Positions 10,068 through 18,457 of a stretch of 41,233 nt of DNA are shown here, one piece after another. Position numbers and translations under genes: made by a program. The stretch covers positions 1 to 41,233 of the forward strand of contig NZ_AEPF01000116.1 of NCBI RefSeq assembly GCF_000193735.1, given 5' to 3'. The notes under the pieces are model-generated. The model ran no database searches, was not told the origin of the DNA, and saw only the letters and a program-made list of their open reading frames with translations. Position 1 is the first letter of the stretch. The number at the start of each line of letters is the position of its first letter. This DNA is from Neisseria sicca 4320 (GTDB taxonomy: Bacteria; Pseudomonadota; Gammaproteobacteria; Burkholderiales; Neisseriaceae).

Positions 10068-11078
10068 TTACTTCAATGGACGGATGCCGACGGCGTCGCG
10101 TACTTTGTCCAGCAGTTCGCGCGCTTCTTTGCGTGCTTTGGCTGCGCCTGCCTGCAGGATGTCTTCGATTTGCGAAGGATTGGCGGTCAGCTCGTTGTAG
10201 CGTTCGCGCGGTTCCGCCAGCTCGGCGTTGATTTTGGCGGCCAAAAGTTTTTTGGCTTCGCCCCATGCTAGGCCTTCGGCAAGCATTTGTGTGAACGCTG
10301 CGGTTTCAGACGACGTAGAGAAGGCTTTGTAGATTTCAAACAAGGGGCTTTCGTCGGGCTGTTTTGGCTCGCCCGGCTCTTTCATGTTGGTGATAATTTT
10401 GTTGACCGATTTTTGCGTTTTCTTGTCGTTTTCCCAAAGCGGAATGGTGTTGCCGTAGGATTTGGACATTTTGCGTCCGTCCAAGCCGACCAAGAGTTCG
10501 ACGTTTTCGTCGATTTTCACTTCGGGCAGGGTGAAGACTTCTTTGAAGCGGTGGTTGAAGCGTCCGGCGATGTCGCGCGCCATTTCGACGTGTTGGATTT
10601 GGTCGCGGCCGACGGGCACTTCGTTGGCGTTGAACATGAGAATATCGGCGGTCATCAGGATGGGGTAGCTGTACAGCCCCATTTCTACGCCGTGGTCGGG
10701 GTCTTCCTGATTGTTTTCAACATTTGCTTGCACGGCGGCTTTATAGGCGTGGGCGCGGTTCATCAGACCTTTGGCGGTAATGCAGGTCAGAATCCAGTTC
10801 AATTCCATCACTTCGGGAATGTCGCTTTGACGGTAGAAGGTGGTGCGCTCGGGGTCGAGTCCGCAGGCAAGCCAAGTGGCGGCAACGGCTTGGGTGGATT
10901 GGTGAATCATCTCCGGCTCGTGGCATTTGATGATACCGTGGTAGTCGGCGAGGAAGAGGAAGGATTCGGTATCGGGGTTTTGCGCCGCGCGGACGGCAGG
11001 GCGGATGGCGCCGACGTAGTTGCCCAGATGCGGGATGCCGGTGGTGGTTACGCCGGTGAGGACGCGTTTCTTGCTCAT
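10068..11078 (-). CDS. trpS: Tryptophan--tRNA ligase
   Basis: The 336-residue class I synthetase charges tRNA-Trp. The HIGH-type signature is TTGIPHLGNYVGA (about residues 11-23), and the KMSKS loop reads GRKMSKSYGN at about residue 200. FLADYHGI and QVEMARDIA-like stretches (QHVEMARDIA) of the TrpRS core are in place. Length is normal for bacterial TrpRS (about 335). An uptake-sequence pair lies in the upstream gap and another, split by a Correia element, marks the 3' end. Confidence 0.97.
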   Translation of the reverse strand: MSKKRVLTGVTTTGIPHLGNYVGAIRPAVRAAQNPDTESFLFLADYHGIIKCHEPEMIHQSTQAVAATWLACGLDPERTTFYRQSDIPEVMELNWILTCITAKGLMNRAHAYKAAVQANVENNQEDPDHGVEMGLYSYPILMTADILMFNANEVPVGRDQIQHVEMARDIAGRFNHRFKEVFTLPEVKIDENVELLVGLDGRKMSKSYGNTIPLWENDKKTQKSVNKIITNMKEPGEPKQPDESPLFEIYKAFSTSSETAAFTQMLAEGLAWGEAKKLLAAKINAELAEPRERYNELTANPSQIEDILQAGAAKARKEARELLDKVRDAVGIRPLK

Positions 11079-11098
11079 GGGGATATCCTTAATGGCTC

Positions 11099-11165
11099 AA
11101 GGTCGTCTGAAATGAAATAGGGATTGATTATACCTGATTCCCAACGAGTTTTCAGACGACCTTTT
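11099..11165. repeat. DUS inverted pair with long loop upstream of trpS
   Basis: AAGGTCGTCTGAAA (11099-11112) faces TTTTCAGACGACCTTTTT (ending at 11165) with about 36 bases between. It lies between the divergent starts of trpS and clpB, so it is not an obvious terminator. Confidence 0.7.
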
Positions 11166-11263
11166 TATAGTGGGCATATCGACTTATTCACAGCCTTTTC
11201 TGATTTAATCTATTTTAAAAACAGATTGATACTATATTTTTTAATATTTTGGTAAATTTTTCT

Positions 11264-11292
11264 CTTGAGTTATCCACAGGCGACACTATATA
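11264..11292 (+). promoter_or_regulatory. Putative clpB promoter (heat-shock-like)
   Basis: CTTGAG (11264-11269) is followed after 14 bases by CACTATAT (11284-11291), resembling the sigma-32 pattern CTTGAA-N13/14-CCCCATnT. The same bases can be read as sigma-70 TTGAGT-16-TATATA. clpB is a RpoH target in other Neisseria. The ribosome-binding site AAAGGA (11324-11329) is well placed for ATG 11339. Confidence 0.4.
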
Positions 11293-11338
11293 GCGTTTAT
11301 TAGAAAGATATTCGTTTCAGAAGAAAGGAAACCTAAAG

Positions 11339-13912
11339 ATGAGATTCGACAAATTAACCGCCAAATTCCAACAAGCCCTTGCAGAAGCTCAGAGTTTGGC
11401 ATTGGCTGCGGACAGCAGCTATCTGGAAGCGGGCTTTGTGCTGAAAGCCCTGCTTGACGACCAAAACAGCGGAGCCGCCGCGCTCTTGGCTCATGCGGGC
11501 GTGAACGTGCCGCAGGTGAAACAGCGTTTGCAGCAGCATTTGAACAGCTTGCCGAAAGTGTCTGGTCAGGGCGGCGATATTCTGCCCAGCCGCGAATTGC
11601 AGGCGGTGTTGAACCTGATGGATAAAGCCGCAACCAAACGCGGCGATGCCTATATCGCCAGCGAACTTTTCCTACTTGCCTTGGTGCAGCAGAACGATGC
11701 GACCGGCAAAATCTTGAAAGAAGCCGGCGCGACCGAACAAAACATCAACGCCGCGATTGACGCGGTACGAGGAGGACAAAACGTGAACGATGCCAATGCC
11801 GAAGACCAACGCGATGCGTTGAAAAAATACACGCTCGACCTGACCCAGCGCGCCCGCGACGGCAAACTTGACCCCGTTATCGGCCGCGACGACGAAATCC
11901 GCCGCGCCATTCAGGTGCTGCAACGCCGCACCAAAAACAACCCCGTGCTGATCGGCGAACCGGGTGTGGGTAAAACCGCCATTGTCGAAGGTCTGGCGCA
12001 ACGCATCGTCAACGGCGAAGTACCCGAATCCCTGCGCAACAAACGCTTGCTGGTTTTGGATTTGGCGGCATTGATTGCCGGTGCGAAATACCGCGGCGAA
12101 TTTGAAGAACGCTTGAAAGGCGTGTTGAACGACTTGGCGAAAGACGACGGCAACACCCTGATTTTCATTGACGAAATTCATACTTTGGTCGGCGCGGGTA
12201 AAACCGACGGCGCGATGGACGCAGGCAATATGCTGAAACCCGCTTTGGCACGCGGCGAATTGCACTGTATCGGCGCGACCACCTTGGACGAATACCGCCA
12301 ATACATCGAAAAAGACGCGGCACTCGAACGCCGCTTCCAAAAAGTATTGGTCGGCGAACCCAGCGTGGAAGATACCATCGCCATCCTGCGCGGTTTGCAG
12401 GAGCGTTATGAAATCCACCACGGCATCGACATCACCGACCCAGCCATCGTTGCCGCCGCAGAGTTGAGCGACCGCTACATCACTGACCGCTTCCTGCCCG
12501 ACAAAGCAATTGATTTGATTGACGAAGCCGCCAGCCGCATCAAAATGGAGCTGGACAGCAAACCCGAGCAGATGGACAAACTCGACCGCCGAATCATCCA
12601 GCTCAAAATGGAAAAAATGCACGTTGCCAAAGAAAGCGACGACGCCAGCAAAAAACGTTTGGAGCTGATAGACGAAGAAATCGACGGCCTGCAAAAAGAA
12701 TACGCTGATTTGGACGAAATCTGGAAAGCCGAAAAAGCCGCGTCTTCCAGCACCGCCGACATCAAGAAACAGATGGACGACATCAAAGTCAAAATCGAGC
12801 AGGCCAAACGCCAAGGCGATTTCGCCCGTGCGTCCGAACTCGAATACGGCGAACTGCCGAAATTGGGTGCACAGTTGCAAGCGGCGGAAAGTAACCCCGA
12901 CGGCAAAAAACAAAACAAACTTTTCCGCACCGAAGTCGGCGCAGACGAAGTGGCCGAAATCGTATCGCGTATGACCGGCATCCCTGTGTCCAAAATGATG
13001 GAAGGCGAACGCGACAAGCTGCTGAAAATGGAAGAAGTATTGCACCGCCGCGTGGTCGGTCAAGACGAAGCCGTGCGCGCCGTGTCCGACGCCATCCGCC
13101 GCAGCCGTTCCGGTCTTGCCGATCCGAACAAACCTTACGGCAGCTTCCTGTTCCTAGGCCCGACCGGCGTGGGTAAAACCGAGTTGTGCAAAGCCTTGGC
13201 AGGCTTCCTGTTCGACAGCGAAGACCATCTCATCCGCATCGACATGTCAGAATACATGGAAAAACACGCCGTCGCCCGCCTCATCGGTGCGCCTCCGGGC
13301 TATGTCGGCTACGAAGAGGGCGGCTACCTGACCGAACAAGTCCGCCGCAAACCGTACAGCGTGATTCTGCTGGACGAAGTGGAAAAAGCCCATCCCGACG
13401 TGTTCAACATCCTGCTGCAAGTATTGGATGACGGCCGCCTGACCGACGGACAAGGCCGCACCGTGGACTTCAAAAACACTGTTATCGTCATGACTTCCAA
13501 CATCGGCAGCCAGCACATCCAACAAATGGGTACGCAGGATTACGAAGCCGTGAAAGAAGCGGTGATGGAAGAAGTGAAAGCCTACTTCCGCCCCGAAATG
13601 ATCAACCGTATCGACGAAGTGGTCGTGTTCCACGGACTGAATCAGGAGAATATCCGCAACATCGCGAAAATCCAGCTCAAAGGCTTGGAAAAACGCTTGG
13701 AAGCGCAGCACCTGCACCTGAAAGTGGACGATGCCGCATTGGATTTGATTGCCGAAGCCGGTTTCGACCCCGTGTACGGCGCACGCCCGCTTAAACGCGC
13801 CATTCAGTCGGAAATCGAAAACCCGCTTTCCAAAGCCCTGCTCGAAGGCAAATACGCGCCCGACAGCACGATTCATGTGAAAGAAGAGGGCGGCAAGCTG
13901 GTGTTTGCCTGA
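11339..13912 (+). CDS. clpB: ATP-dependent disaggregase ClpB
   Basis: The 857-residue hexameric AAA+ chaperone pulls proteins out of aggregates together with DnaK. The Clp N-domain (1-145) is followed by NBD1 with Walker A GEPGVGKT (about 206) and Walker B LIFIDEIHTL. Next come the ClpB-specific coiled-coil middle domain (about 410-525), NBD2 with Walker A GPTGVGKT (about 607) and VILLDEVEKAH, and the small C-terminal domain ending in KEEGGKLVFA. Length and all motifs are those of an active ClpB. There is no ClpP-binding loop pattern, as expected for ClpB. The gene is monocistronic, with an uptake-sequence terminator after it. Confidence 0.98.
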   Translation: MRFDKLTAKFQQALAEAQSLALAADSSYLEAGFVLKALLDDQNSGAAALLAHAGVNVPQVKQRLQQHLNSLPKVSGQGGDILPSRELQAVLNLMDKAATKRGDAYIASELFLLALVQQNDATGKILKEAGATEQNINAAIDAVRGGQNVNDANAEDQRDALKKYTLDLTQRARDGKLDPVIGRDDEIRRAIQVLQRRTKNNPVLIGEPGVGKTAIVEGLAQRIVNGEVPESLRNKRLLVLDLAALIAGAKYRGEFEERLKGVLNDLAKDDGNTLIFIDEIHTLVGAGKTDGAMDAGNMLKPALARGELHCIGATTLDEYRQYIEKDAALERRFQKVLVGEPSVEDTIAILRGLQERYEIHHGIDITDPAIVAAAELSDRYITDRFLPDKAIDLIDEAASRIKMELDSKPEQMDKLDRRIIQLKMEKMHVAKESDDASKKRLELIDEEIDGLQKEYADLDEIWKAEKAASSSTADIKKQMDDIKVKIEQAKRQGDFARASELEYGELPKLGAQLQAAESNPDGKKQNKLFRTEVGADEVAEIVSRMTGIPVSKMMEGERDKLLKMEEVLHRRVVGQDEAVRAVSDAIRRSRSGLADPNKPYGSFLFLGPTGVGKTELCKALAGFLFDSEDHLIRIDMSEYMEKHAVARLIGAPPGYVGYEEGGYLTEQVRRKPYSVILLDEVEKAHPDVFNILLQVLDDGRLTDGQGRTVDFKNTVIVMTSNIGSQHIQQMGTQDYEAVKEAVMEEVKAYFRPEMINRIDEVVVFHGLNQENIRNIAKIQLKGLEKRLEAQHLHLKVDDAALDLIAEAGFDPVYGARPLKRAIQSEIENPLSKALLEGKYAPDSTIHVKEEGGKLVFA

Positions 13913-13927
13913 TTTAATGGCTTGAAG

Positions 13928-13972
13928 AAAGGTCGTCTGAAAACTTGATTACGGGTTTTCAGACGACCTTTT
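13928..13972. terminator. DUS-pair terminator between clpB and the DyP gene
   Basis: AAAGGTCGTCTGAAAAC (13928-13944) pairs perfectly with GTTTTCAGACGACCTTT (from 13955). It lies 16 bases after the clpB stop and before the convergent peroxidase stop. Confidence 0.85.
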
Positions 13973-14010
13973 ATTTTAGGATTTCAATATTTCACATCGG
14001 CAACGCCGTT

Positions 14011-14919
14011 TTACAAATCCTGCAAACGCTTGACCGAAGGGGCGTAGTAATAAGCGCCGGAAACGGCGGTGGAAAGATGCTTGAGCAGCAGGTCGGTTTT
14101 GCCGTCGGTCTCGCCGAACATGCTCAAGAGCTGCGCTTCTATATTGTGCAGGGTATGGCAGTAGGAAGTGAACATCAGGCCGTGTTCGCCGCTGATTTTG
14201 CCGAAGGGCAGGCTGCGGCGGACGATTTCTAAATCCACACCGTTTTCTTCCAAGTCGACGCGGCCCAAATGCGATTCGGGCAGGCGCACGTCTTCGCTTA
14301 ATTCTTCGTCAGTTTTTTTAGTACGTCCGACGCTGGCTTCTTGTTCGGCAACGGGGACGGCATCCCACTTTTTCAGGTCGTGCAGGTATTTTTGCAGCAG
14401 GACGTAGCTGCCGCCGGCATCGGGTCGGCCTTCGGGGATAATGGCGACTTCGCGGACTTCATCATCGCCTTGCGGGTTTTCGGTACCATCGACAAAGCCG
14501 TCCAGTCCGCGTTCTTCGTAAAGGCGCAAGCCGTGTTCCTCGGTGGCGATATTGATGCTGTCGCCAAACGCCGAAAAGACCGATTGTGCGAGTGCGTAGG
14601 CGGCGTTTTGGCGGTAGGCTTGGATGTGGATGTAAATATCGTGTTGGGTCGAAGGGGCAAGCCCGTTGCCCATCACGGGGAAGGGCTTGATTTCGCTGCC
14701 TTCTTCTGTATGTCCGAACGCTTTCCATGCCTCGCTGCCGAAGGCGATGGTCATGCCTAAAATATCTTCGGGAAAGCGGGTTTTAAGCTTCTCCAAGGCT
14801 TCAAGCGACGTTTTGCAGGCAGTTTTGATGTTGTCGTAGCGTCCGTCGCGGATGTCGGCTTCGATAAATATGCCGGCTTGGGCGTGGTCGGGGATGATGG
14901 CGGTTTGGGGGTGGTTCAT
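14011..14919 (-). CDS. Dye-decolorizing (DyP-type) heme peroxidase, YfeX-like
   Basis: The 302-residue protein is a DyP-type peroxidase that binds heme b and reduces peroxide. Hallmarks are GFVDGTENP (141-149, catalytic Asp144), the proximal heme ligand His217 in ESHLGRV, and the distal Arg pair in EIVRRSLPFG (234-235). No Tat or Sec signal is present, so it is the cytosolic YfeX-like class, not the exported EfeB class. The length fits YfeX (about 300). GGAAACAC precedes the ATG. Natural substrates of this class are uncertain; porphyrinogens have been proposed for YfeX. It stands alone in transcription. Confidence 0.92.
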   Translation of the reverse strand: MNHPQTAIIPDHAQAGIFIEADIRDGRYDNIKTACKTSLEALEKLKTRFPEDILGMTIAFGSEAWKAFGHTEEGSEIKPFPVMGNGLAPSTQHDIYIHIQAYRQNAAYALAQSVFSAFGDSINIATEEHGLRLYEERGLDGFVDGTENPQGDDEVREVAIIPEGRPDAGGSYVLLQKYLHDLKKWDAVPVAEQEASVGRTKKTDEELSEDVRLPESHLGRVDLEENGVDLEIVRRSLPFGKISGEHGLMFTSYCHTLHNIEAQLLSMFGETDGKTDLLLKHLSTAVSGAYYYAPSVKRLQDL

Positions 14920-14975
14920 TGTGTTTCCTTTCGGATTTTATGGAGATTTTCAGGCAATATTATAGCACTTAAGGT

Positions 14976-14997
14976 TTTCAGACGACCTCGTCTGAAA
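14976..14997. repeat. Loop-less head-to-head DUS palindrome
   Basis: TTTCAGACGA and TCGTCTGAAA are separated by only two Cs, so two uptake words overlap in a near-perfect 22-bp palindrome. It lies between divergent promoters (peroxidase and metallophosphoesterase). Confidence 0.75.
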
Positions 14998-15052
14998 GGG
15001 GAATTATGATAGAATCCGCCGTTTGTGTTTTGATTTTCAACAGGCTCGCTTT

Positions 15053-16138
15053 ATGTTTGGCACGATGTTTCTGATTATGATTGTATTGCTCCAGCTTTTT
15101 ACCTTTGGGCTGGGGCGTTCGTTGCAATGGCTGTTCGCGCCGGTGGTCGGGAAGGCGGGCAGGCGTTGGCTGATGGGTGTGTCGTATTTCGTGACCAACG
15201 GCCTGTTGGCGGGGCTTTTGTTGGAATTGGGACATTTTATGTTCCGCATCATGGCGTTTTGGATGGTGTTGCTGCTGTTTGTGATGTATGCGGCACTGGC
15301 GACGTTTGTCCTGTTTCTGCTGCTGCGCAAATTCGTGGAAAGCCGGCCGTTGTCGCGCAGCCTGCGGCTGTTTGCGCCGCTGTTTGTGTTAGGCTTGGTC
15401 GGCTTGGGGATGTACAACGCCTATACGCCCGTCGTCCGTCATCAGACCGTCTTGATCGATAAGAAAATGGACAAACCGCTGCGTATCGGCGTGGCAAGCG
15501 ATTTGCACTTGGGGATTTTGTTCGGCGCGCGGCAACTGGATAAGCTAGTGGACATCATGAACCGCGAAAAAGTCGATTTAATCCTGTTGCCGGGCGATTT
15601 GATGGACGATAATGTCGATGCCTACCGCAAAGAGAATATGCAGCCGCATCTGGGTCGTCTGAAAGCGCCGCTGGGCGTTTACGCGACTTTGGGCAATCAC
15701 GATATGTTCGGCGACAGCGCGCGCATCCGCCATGATCTTGAAGCGGCGGGCATTACTGTACTCGGCAACCAAGTGTTGCAACACGATGCGTTCCTGCTCG
15801 TCGGCCGCAACGATGACTTGGATCACGACCGTCCGTCTGTCGCGCAGTTGCTGGAAAACCACAATACCGACCAGCCCGTTTTGCTGATGGATCACCGCCC
15901 GACCGAAGTCGAGGCGCACGCCACGCTGCCTATCGACATTCAAGTTTCCGGTCATGTACACAACGGTCAAATCGCGCCGGCAAACTTGATTGTGCGGACG
16001 CTCTACCGCCTTGCCTACGGCTACGAGGAAATCGGCGGAAGACACTTTTTTGTTACGTCCGGCTACGGTTTCTGGGGGATTCCGCTGCGCTTGGGTTCGC
16101 AGTCGGAAGTGTGGGTGATTGATGTGAAGGGGAAGTAA
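15053..16138 (+). CDS. Membrane-anchored metallophosphoesterase (YkuE/YaeI-like)
   Basis: From ATG 15053 the protein has 361 residues; a TTG at 15023 would add ten residues with no signal. Four hydrophobic segments fill about residues 1-125. A calcineurin-like phosphoesterase domain follows, with the metal-binding blocks in order: SDLHLG, PGDLMDD, LGNHDM, MDHRP and SGHVHNGQ. Relatives such as B. subtilis YkuE are two-metal phosphoesterases at the membrane, and E. coli YaeI acts weakly on phosphodiesters. The true substrate is unknown, and lipid phosphate is a guess. The stop codon TAA is also the start of a 5 x 21-bp tandem repeat. Confidence 0.85.
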   Translation: MFGTMFLIMIVLLQLFTFGLGRSLQWLFAPVVGKAGRRWLMGVSYFVTNGLLAGLLLELGHFMFRIMAFWMVLLLFVMYAALATFVLFLLLRKFVESRPLSRSLRLFAPLFVLGLVGLGMYNAYTPVVRHQTVLIDKKMDKPLRIGVASDLHLGILFGARQLDKLVDIMNREKVDLILLPGDLMDDNVDAYRKENMQPHLGRLKAPLGVYATLGNHDMFGDSARIRHDLEAAGITVLGNQVLQHDAFLLVGRNDDLDHDRPSVAQLLENHNTDQPVLLMDHRPTEVEAHATLPIDIQVSGHVHNGQIAPANLIVRTLYRLAYGYEEIGGRHFFVTSGYGFWGIPLRLGSQSEVWVIDVKGK

Positions 16139-16241
16139 TTTATTGAAATTAAGATATAATTTATTGAAATTAAGATATAATTTATTGAAATTAAGATATA
16201 ATTTATTGAAATTAAGATATAATTTATTGAAATTAAGATAT
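16137..16241. repeat. Perfect 5 x 21-bp AT-rich tandem repeat
   Basis: Five identical 21-base units run without a gap, each starting AATTTATTG and ending AAGATAT. The first unit begins inside the metallophosphoesterase stop codon. Each unit junction makes a perfect TATAAT (16155, 16176, 16197, 16218). Twenty-one bases equal two helical turns and seven codons, so both strands read open here, but there is no start signal and the peptide is only the repeat itself. Copy number is likely to vary between strains. Confidence 0.95.
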
Positions 16242-16251
16242 AAGGTGTATG

Positions 16252-16290
16252 AAAAAGGTCGTCTGAAAGAAAATTCGGACGGCCTTTTTT
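16252..16290 (+). terminator. Terminator after the tandem repeat
   Basis: AAAAAGGTCGTCTGAA pairs with TTCGGACGGCC (two G-U wobbles) and a run of six Ts follows. One arm is the host uptake word and the other is a decayed copy. Confidence 0.75.
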
Positions 16291-16426
16291 ATGACTTATG
16301 GGCAAAAAAATCTATTTGGGTTATAATGCTATCAAACTAAATCAAATCTGCGGATTAGCTTTCGTTCGCGAGAAATCTGCAAAATACTCAACACATTACT
16401 TCAATAAATAATCAAGGATGAGCATT

Positions 16427-17023
16427 ATGGGAATCATTAGTCTTATTTTCATCGCCGTGATATTGGGCTTTCTGCTGATTAATTTCAAACAAAAGCTCAG
16501 CCGTTGTAAAAAAGATTACCAAGAATCTTTCGTTGCATTGCGTATCGCTTTGGCGTGTAGGCACCAGGCAGTCAGACATGTTTTAGATGCGTCAAAAATC
16601 TACCTGGGGCGCGAAGGTGCCGATATGGATAAAGGTTTGTTGTCCGCCTGTGGCGATGCAGAAGCGGTATTGAGCCAGGCATCCAAATCTTTTTCGCCGG
16701 AATCGCTTTCCCGCCTGTGCAATGCGGAAGCAGAATTAAACAAATTGCTCCGAAGCTTGCAGGAAGCTTTGGAAAAAAACTTAAAACAACGACCCGACGA
16801 AGGATTGAAAAGCCAGCTTGAAATGCTGGATGCAGCTGAAAACGACGTTGTTTCCGCGCGCCGTGCTTACAACCGCTCCGCAGAACGCTACAACCGCATA
16901 CTGAGAAAGTCCATGAGCGGAATTATTGCGAAAGTATTGGGTTATCATGTCAAAGCAAGCCTGATTAAATTTGAAGACAACAATAGCCCTCAAATGAGCA
17001 AACATTTACTCGCACGCTCGTAA
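16427..17023 (+). CDS. LemA family protein
   Basis: The start is probably ATG 16427 (198 residues), because AAGG at 16414-16417 is nine bases away; the ATG at 16418 directly abuts that box. One N-terminal membrane segment (GIISLIFIAVILGFLLI) is followed by a long helical domain with LemA features: the YNRSAERYNRIL region near residue 155 corresponds to the family's AARRDYNDAVRRYN block. LemA proteins are membrane-anchored helical bundles of unclear function. The Leu/Glu/Lys-rich centre (about 90-140) looks coiled-coil. TATAAT at 16322-16327 is a possible -10 box. A strong hairpin follows. Confidence 0.75.
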   Translation: MGIISLIFIAVILGFLLINFKQKLSRCKKDYQESFVALRIALACRHQAVRHVLDASKIYLGREGADMDKGLLSACGDAEAVLSQASKSFSPESLSRLCNAEAELNKLLRSLQEALEKNLKQRPDEGLKSQLEMLDAAENDVVSARRAYNRSAERYNRILRKSMSGIIAKVLGYHVKASLIKFEDNNSPQMSKHLLARS

Positions 17024-17090
17024 TCCTTGTTTGAAAGTATGACGAGTTTGGATGGGGATCCCTTTATTGTCATCATCCCTCGTTCGATAA

Positions 17091-17135
17091 AAAGGTCGTC
17101 TGAAAACCATGGAACATGGTTTTCAGACGACCTTT
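17091..17135. terminator. 21-bp perfect DUS hairpin
   Basis: Arms 17091-17111 and 17115-17135 pair perfectly around a three-base loop, the strongest hairpin in the window. It lies between the convergent ends of the LemA gene and the small Cys-rich gene. Confidence 0.9.
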
Positions 17136-17151
17136 GTTTTTCAAAACTGAA

Positions 17152-17298
17152 TCAACCGCCGCATGCGCCGCAGCAGCCGCCTTCGCTGTGGCCGCCGCGT
17201 TTTTCTTCGTTGTTGACTACGGGCAGCTCGACTTCTTCAGACTGTTCTTTTTTGTCTTCGGGCAGGTCGTTGACTTTGATTTTGTTTTCTTCTGACAT
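17152..17298 (-). CDS. 48-residue acidic protein with Cys-rich tail
   Basis: A minus-strand ATG at 17298 is preceded by AAAGAGAG and opens 48 codons. The first 30 residues are acidic and Glu/Lys-rich (MSEENKIKVNDLPEDKKEQ). The tail is Gly/His/Cys-rich (GGHSEGGCCGACGG), three Cys and a His in 12 residues, suited to binding a metal. The codon pattern looks real, a ribosome-binding site is in place and an uptake-sequence terminator follows. I do not recognise a family. It lies upstream of lgt on the other side of a roughly 190-bp gap, on the same strand but downstream in transcription. Confidence 0.65.
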   Translation of the reverse strand: MSEENKIKVNDLPEDKKEQSEEVELPVVNNEEKRGGHSEGGCCGACGG

Positions 17299-17439
17299 TT
17301 TAGGCTCTCTTTAAAAAAGGGTGGAAAGGTGTGCCAAGATACCATCGGGCGGCGGATAAACCAAGTCGGATTTAAGATTTTTTGCGATTCGGTTTGATGA
17401 ATCGCAAATTGCGCGTGTTTGGAATGGCTGATGTGATGA

Positions 17440-17463
17440 CGGGACGCTTATTACAGCGTCCCG
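17440..17463 (-). terminator. Possible lgt terminator hairpin
   Basis: CGGGACGC (17440-17447) pairs perfectly with GCGTCCCG (17456-17463), 28 bases after the lgt stop. No T run follows, so it may be a processing or rho-assisted site. A decayed uptake word (TTTCAGACGAAC) lies between it and lgt. Confidence 0.4.
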
Positions 17464-17490
17464 CTTGGATTTTCAGACGAACTTTGAGTA

Positions 17491-18345
17491 TCAGTTCATG
17501 CGGTTTTTCTTACCGAACCAAACGAAACCGATCGCGCCCAATACAATCATCGGAACGCTCAACCATTGTCCCATCGACAAGCCCAAGGTGAGCAGGCCGA
17601 GATAGTCGTCGGGCTGGCGGGCGTATTCGGCGATAAAGCGGAAGAAGCCGTAGCCGCCGAGGAAGAGGGAGGCGACTTGTCCGGTCGGGCGCGGTTTTTT
17701 GGAGAAAATCCATACGACGATGAAAAGGCAGATGCCTTCAAGGGCGAATTGGTAGAGTTGCGAAGGGTGGCGCGGCAGTACGTGGTATTGCTGCATCCAT
17801 TCTGCCCAAAGCGGGTTGCGCACGGCGGCGTTGAGGTCTTCCGCGCGTGCTTGCGGAAAGCCCATTGCCCAAAAGGCGTTGATGTCGGTAACGCGGCCCC
17901 AGAGTTCGCCGTTGATGAAGTTGCCGATACGGCCGGAAGCCAGACCCAGCGGAACAAGCGGTGCGACAAAATCCATGGTTTTCAAGGTGCTGATTTTGTG
18001 TTTGCGGCTGAATAGCCACATGGCGATGACGACGCCCAAGAAGCCGCCGTGAAAAGACATGCCGCCTTCCCAAACTTTGAAAATATCCAGCGGATGGGCG
18101 AGGTAATCGGAGAGTTTGTAGAAAAGGACGTAACCGAGACGTCCGCCGAGTATGACGCCTACAACACCCCAAGTCAGGAATTCGTCGAGCATTTCTTGGG
18201 TAAAGGCGGTGTTGCCTTGTTTGATGCGGCGGCGTCCCAGCCATAGGAAAAGCATAAAGCCGACGATATAGCTGAGGGCATACCAGCGGATGGCGACTGG
18301 TCCGATACTGATTGCAATGGGGTCAAACTGCGGATGTATCATCAT
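17491..18345 (-). CDS. lgt: Prolipoprotein diacylglyceryl transferase
   Basis: The 284-residue inner-membrane enzyme moves diacylglycerol from phosphatidylglycerol to the lipobox Cys of prolipoproteins, such as the four lipoprotein precursors in this window. Seven or so membrane segments are visible. The Lgt signature reads GRIGNFINGELWGR (about residues 142-155), with the key Arg and Asn. FLGVVIA and GLLTLGLSMGQWLS lie in membrane segments. The start may be either of two adjacent ATGs (18345 or 18342), with GGAACAC upstream. Length is normal for the family. Confidence 0.97.
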   Translation of the reverse strand: MMIHPQFDPIAISIGPVAIRWYALSYIVGFMLFLWLGRRRIKQGNTAFTQEMLDEFLTWGVVGVILGGRLGYVLFYKLSDYLAHPLDIFKVWEGGMSFHGGFLGVVIAMWLFSRKHKISTLKTMDFVAPLVPLGLASGRIGNFINGELWGRVTDINAFWAMGFPQARAEDLNAAVRNPLWAEWMQQYHVLPRHPSQLYQFALEGICLFIVVWIFSKKPRPTGQVASLFLGGYGFFRFIAEYARQPDDYLGLLTLGLSMGQWLSVPMIVLGAIGFVWFGKKNRMN

Positions 18346-18393
18346 GATGTGTGTTCCTTATGGGAAGGGCGGTTTATGTGTTTTTAGCCCGAC

Positions 18394-18438
18394 AAAGGTC
18401 GTCTGAAAATCCCGATTTGAATTTTCAGACGACCTTTT
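18394..18438. terminator. DUS-pair terminator of the M14 peptidase gene
   Basis: AAAGGTCGTCTGAAAAT (18394-18410) pairs perfectly with ATTTTCAGACGACCTTT (18421-18437). It lies 20 bases beyond the stop of the minus-strand carboxypeptidase gene. Confidence 0.85.
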
Positions 18439-18457
18439 GTGTGATGGGGGAAAAGAA

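Noticed and set aside
11672..13063. 463-codon frame opposite clpB
   Set aside because: No start signal and Phe/Val-rich composition; clpB on the plus strand is certain.
15249..15497. Minus-strand frame within the metallophosphoesterase
   Set aside because: Shadow frame of membrane-segment codons.
16137..16241. CRISPR array
   Set aside because: Units are directly abutting with no spacers.
16063..16340. Open frames through the 21-bp repeat on both strands
   Set aside because: The unit is 7 codons with no stop in some frames, so the frames are forced; no ribosome-binding site.
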